This document shows positions 31,832-33,987 of a stretch of DNA of 33,987 nt, in pieces. Within the stretch, counting starts at the first letter, position 1. Every line of letters starts with the position of its first letter. The notes beneath the pieces were generated by a model. It was not told where the DNA came from, did not search any database, and was given only the letters and a program-made list of their open reading frames with translations. Origin of the DNA: Mariaggregatimicrobium sp964498785 (lineage in GTDB: Bacteria > Zhuqueibacterota > Zhuqueibacteria > Thermofontimicrobiales > Thiofontviventaceae); assembly GCA_964498785.1 (NCBI GenBank), contig CAZCJL010000072.1, positions 1 through 33,987 on the forward strand, in the 5' to 3' direction. Both the position numbers and the translations under genes were made by a program.

Positions 31832-33454
31832 ATGAAAGAAAAATTAACGATTTTTGTTTTGCTCAGTGTAATATCTGTCAGTTATCCAACCACCTTTTAC
31901 GTTAATCAACGGCATCCTGTCGCGGGGGATTCAAATCCCGGCACATTCCAACTCCCCTGGCTTTCAATCCAACATGCCGCAAAAATAGCAGCAGCAGGCG
32001 ATACCGTGCTTGTCGCTACAGGAGTTTATCAGGAACAGGTGAGCATAAAAAACTCCGGAACCGTGGGAAATCCTATTGTATTTCAAAGCATGCCAGGCGC
32101 AGAGGTCATCATTGACGGTGCGCAGCAGACCATTCCTGAATGGCAGGGATTGGTGGATCTGTCCGAAAAAAGCCACATCACGTTATCTGGTTTTTATGTA
32201 CAAAATTCACCAACCACCGGTATCTTCGCGGACGAAGCCAGCCATCTTGTGATCCAAAATAACCATACAATGGATACAGCTTCTTCCGGCATCGGTATCT
32301 GGAATTGTAACAATATTACGATTCATGGCAATGAAGTCGAACGCGCCTGTATATTGGGGCAACATGAGTGCATCACTTTTTCCAATACCGGATATTTTGT
32401 AATCAGCGAAAATCATATTCACGACAGCGGTCCCGGCAACAGAGGCGGCGAGGGGATTGACATTAAAGACGGCTGTCATCATGGGCAGGTGTTCAAAAAC
32501 CATATTCATGATTTGCAGCAGATTGGTATTTATATTGATTCATGGAAACGCCACACGTATCAGATTGAAATCACTAAAAACAGAGTTCATGATTGTGAAG
32601 GACTGGCAGTGGCTTCCGAAGCCGGTGGATTGCTGGAAGACATTTGGTTCGTCAATAATATTGTCTATCACAATCAACATTGCGGACTGATGATCGGAAG
32701 TTGGGGCGATGTGGCTGTTATGACCCGGCCAATGCGAAATATCAAAATCATCAATAACACGTTTTTCGATAACGGCTGGAATGAATGGGGCGGCGGAATA
32801 AATATAGAGAATTCTGAAGCAAAACAGATTGTGATTCGCAATAATATTCTTTCTCAAAACCTGTCGTTTCAAATCGCAAATGAAGCGCACATTTCCGAAC
32901 AGGAACTCATCATCGATCATAATTTAATTGACGGCTATCGAAATTATGCTGCGGAAATTACTGGCGATCAAGTGATATTAGAAAATCCGCAATTTAAAAA
33001 CAGCGCACATCATAATTTTATGATCATGCCTGATTCGCCGGCAATTGATAAAGGCAATTCAGTTGACAGCCCGCCTGACGATTTTACGGGGATAAAACGA
33101 CCACAGGGAAAGGCTATCGATATTGGGGCTTTTGAGTATCCCGCGGATATTGACGTAAATGGTAATGGTGCAGCAACCGAGAATCCGTCCGGTTTTCTTA
33201 TGTACCCCAATTATCCGAATCCGTTTAATTCAGCTACCACGTTCTCATTCATTGTCCCGCAACCAATTCAGATTAAGCTGTCTGTTTTTAATCTTAAAGG
33301 AGAGTTTGTGGACGAAATATTTTACGGAAATATTGACAAAGGCAGCCATTCCTTTACCTGGAATGTGAGGAAAAAAACCGGATCTGGCGTCTATATTTAT
33401 CAATTGCAGGCGTCCACTAATTTTCATACCGGTACATGTGTTTATATCAAATAG
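31832..33454 (+). CDS. Secreted right-handed beta-helix protein with C-terminal sorting domain
   Basis: About 540 residues. A signal peptide (M-K-E-K-L-T-I-F-V-L-L-S-V-I-S-V-S-Y) starts at ATG 31832; the longer frame from GTG 31769 is unlikely. Residues about 30-430 are a pectate-lyase-like parallel beta-helix with repeated N-x-I/V strands (ITIHGNEV, FVISENHIH, QVFKNHIHD, IKIINNTF, IVIRNNIL) after a DUF1565-like start. The last ~85 residues are a type A, YPNPFN-starting sorting domain with F-S-F-I-V-P, L-S-V-F-N-L-K-G and G-S-G-V-Y-I-Y-Q-L. It would be exported and attached or released by a type IX-like system. It may act on or bind polysaccharides; no catalytic residues are obvious. Confidence 0.88.
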   Translation: MKEKLTIFVLLSVISVSYPTTFYVNQRHPVAGDSNPGTFQLPWLSIQHAAKIAAAGDTVLVATGVYQEQVSIKNSGTVGNPIVFQSMPGAEVIIDGAQQTIPEWQGLVDLSEKSHITLSGFYVQNSPTTGIFADEASHLVIQNNHTMDTASSGIGIWNCNNITIHGNEVERACILGQHECITFSNTGYFVISENHIHDSGPGNRGGEGIDIKDGCHHGQVFKNHIHDLQQIGIYIDSWKRHTYQIEITKNRVHDCEGLAVASEAGGLLEDIWFVNNIVYHNQHCGLMIGSWGDVAVMTRPMRNIKIINNTFFDNGWNEWGGGINIENSEAKQIVIRNNILSQNLSFQIANEAHISEQELIIDHNLIDGYRNYAAEITGDQVILENPQFKNSAHHNFMIMPDSPAIDKGNSVDSPPDDFTGIKRPQGKAIDIGAFEYPADIDVNGNGAATENPSGFLMYPNYPNPFNSATTFSFIVPQPIQIKLSVFNLKGEFVDEIFYGNIDKGSHSFTWNVRKKTGSGVYIYQLQASTNFHTGTCVYIK

Positions 33455-33987
33455 CGTTCTTAAGAATTATCTTTTCATTGACAGGATATTTATGCCATTA
33501 ATTGATCAGTCTTCGGTTCAAAAGAGTTATATTATGAAGAATCATCACTTTCGTAACCAGAGCGACTACCTTATGTTATTCCCCGTTATTTTTCTTCCGA
33601 AACTACCTAATGTACTATTCGTACACCAACAGCTTGCCTTTGTGAATCGTTGATTTTGATCAATGTTTTTTCTGCTGATGTAAATATAATCATGCTTCTC
33701 TTTTATAGCGACAATTATAATTTCACATGGACAAGCTCTGTGGAAAATTTTCATATTTGTTTTGACTGTATTAACGTTCAATCATGTTCTGCCGGGGCAA
33801 TGCCCTGCTGAATCGTGAATCGGGTAATGCAGAAACCATAAGCAGTCTGAATATATGACAGACAGTTGTGTGAAATATTTTACCTGTCTGTCAATGTGGC
33901 GAGAAAATTATTTTATTTACAAATAAAAGAAAACGTATCCATTCAATAATTGATGGTGTGCATCAAAGCTTTCGGATTCTCTTTAAA
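33455..33987. other. Gene-free stretch at the window end
   Basis: No frame over about 70 codons has protein-like character here. The stretch contains GTTCTGC/GCAGAAAC and GGGC/GCCC arms around 33786-33836 that could fold, a perfect TTTTATTT/AAATAAAA pair (33911-33928), and the 10-bp inverted repeat listed separately. It probably separates the beta-helix gene from a gene beyond the window. Confidence 0.5.
33856..33893. promoter_or_regulatory. Perfect 10-bp inverted repeat, possible TetR-type operator
   Basis: TGACAGACAG (33856-33865) and CTGTCTGTCA (33884-33893) are exact complements separated by 18 bases. No T-run follows, so it is not a terminator. The half-site style and AT-rich interval resemble TetR/AcrR operators overlapping a promoter. 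The regulated gene would lie beyond the window. Confidence 0.45.

Noticed and set aside
33478..33653. TTGACA and a 71-codon frame after the beta-helix gene
   Set aside because: No acceptable -10 box lies at the right distance, and the translation has no protein-like pattern.

Overview
The window comes from a moderately AT-rich bacterial chromosome, and every gene I can support reads on the + strand. The secreted beta-helix protein at 31832-33454 ends in a YPNPFN-type C-terminal sorting domain. There are also several lipid- or signal-peptide-bearing exported proteins, a DUF4369-like thioredoxin lipoprotein, a sortilin-like Asp-box propeller protein and a C69 peptidase. Together these suggest a Gram-negative of the FCB supergroup and neighbours (Calditrichota, KSB1, Marinimicrobia or Ignavibacteria type). 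No rRNA or other phylogenetic marker is present, so the assignment is an inference.

Layout. 1-5038: the end of an upstream gene, an exported TlpA-like thioredoxin, a GNAT acetyltransferase, an exported metallophosphoesterase and a DHH phosphoesterase. 5135-6149: an AT-rich scar of a type II restriction-modification system, where a DNA methyltransferase cut after motif I runs into what looks like the last ~90 codons of a restriction endonuclease in another frame. 6177-7458: a possible leader peptide and hairpin, then rsgA and a clear rho-independent terminator. 7479-11118: a sugar-phosphate group with galT, an inositol-monophosphatase-like gene and a GHMP kinase of the L-arabinokinase/galactokinase type. 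11220-11946: a compact toxin-antitoxin pair with its own promoter and paired TACGTA boxes.

12155-19702 is a run of closely spaced housekeeping and accessory genes: rsmE, a SUI1/YciH-like factor, a YheT-type hydrolase, pepD, a D-threonine-aldolase/D-serine-dehydratase-like PLP enzyme, DUF3783, DUF1232, a BaiN-type flavoprotein and sixA. 19790-22086: a strong promoter, plsX and a membrane-anchored SpoIIE-type phosphatase. 22115-29045: three exported proteins in a row (an esterase with a probable CBM9-like N-terminus whose start codon appears mutated to ATA, a 1079-residue Asp-box propeller protein and a C69 dipeptidase). 29185-31669: yidD, a DnaQ-type exonuclease, a Nudix hydrolase and a CPBP membrane protease. 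31832-33454: the beta-helix protein. The last ~530 bases have no gene but contain a perfect 10-bp inverted repeat that may be an operator.

I found no phage, CRISPR array, IS element or tRNA, and no convincing new multi-gene system. The points most worth a second look are the restriction-modification deletion scar, the ATA start, the galT/IMPase/kinase set, the divergent metallophosphoesterase site and the degenerate hairpin repeats shared by several intergenic spacers.
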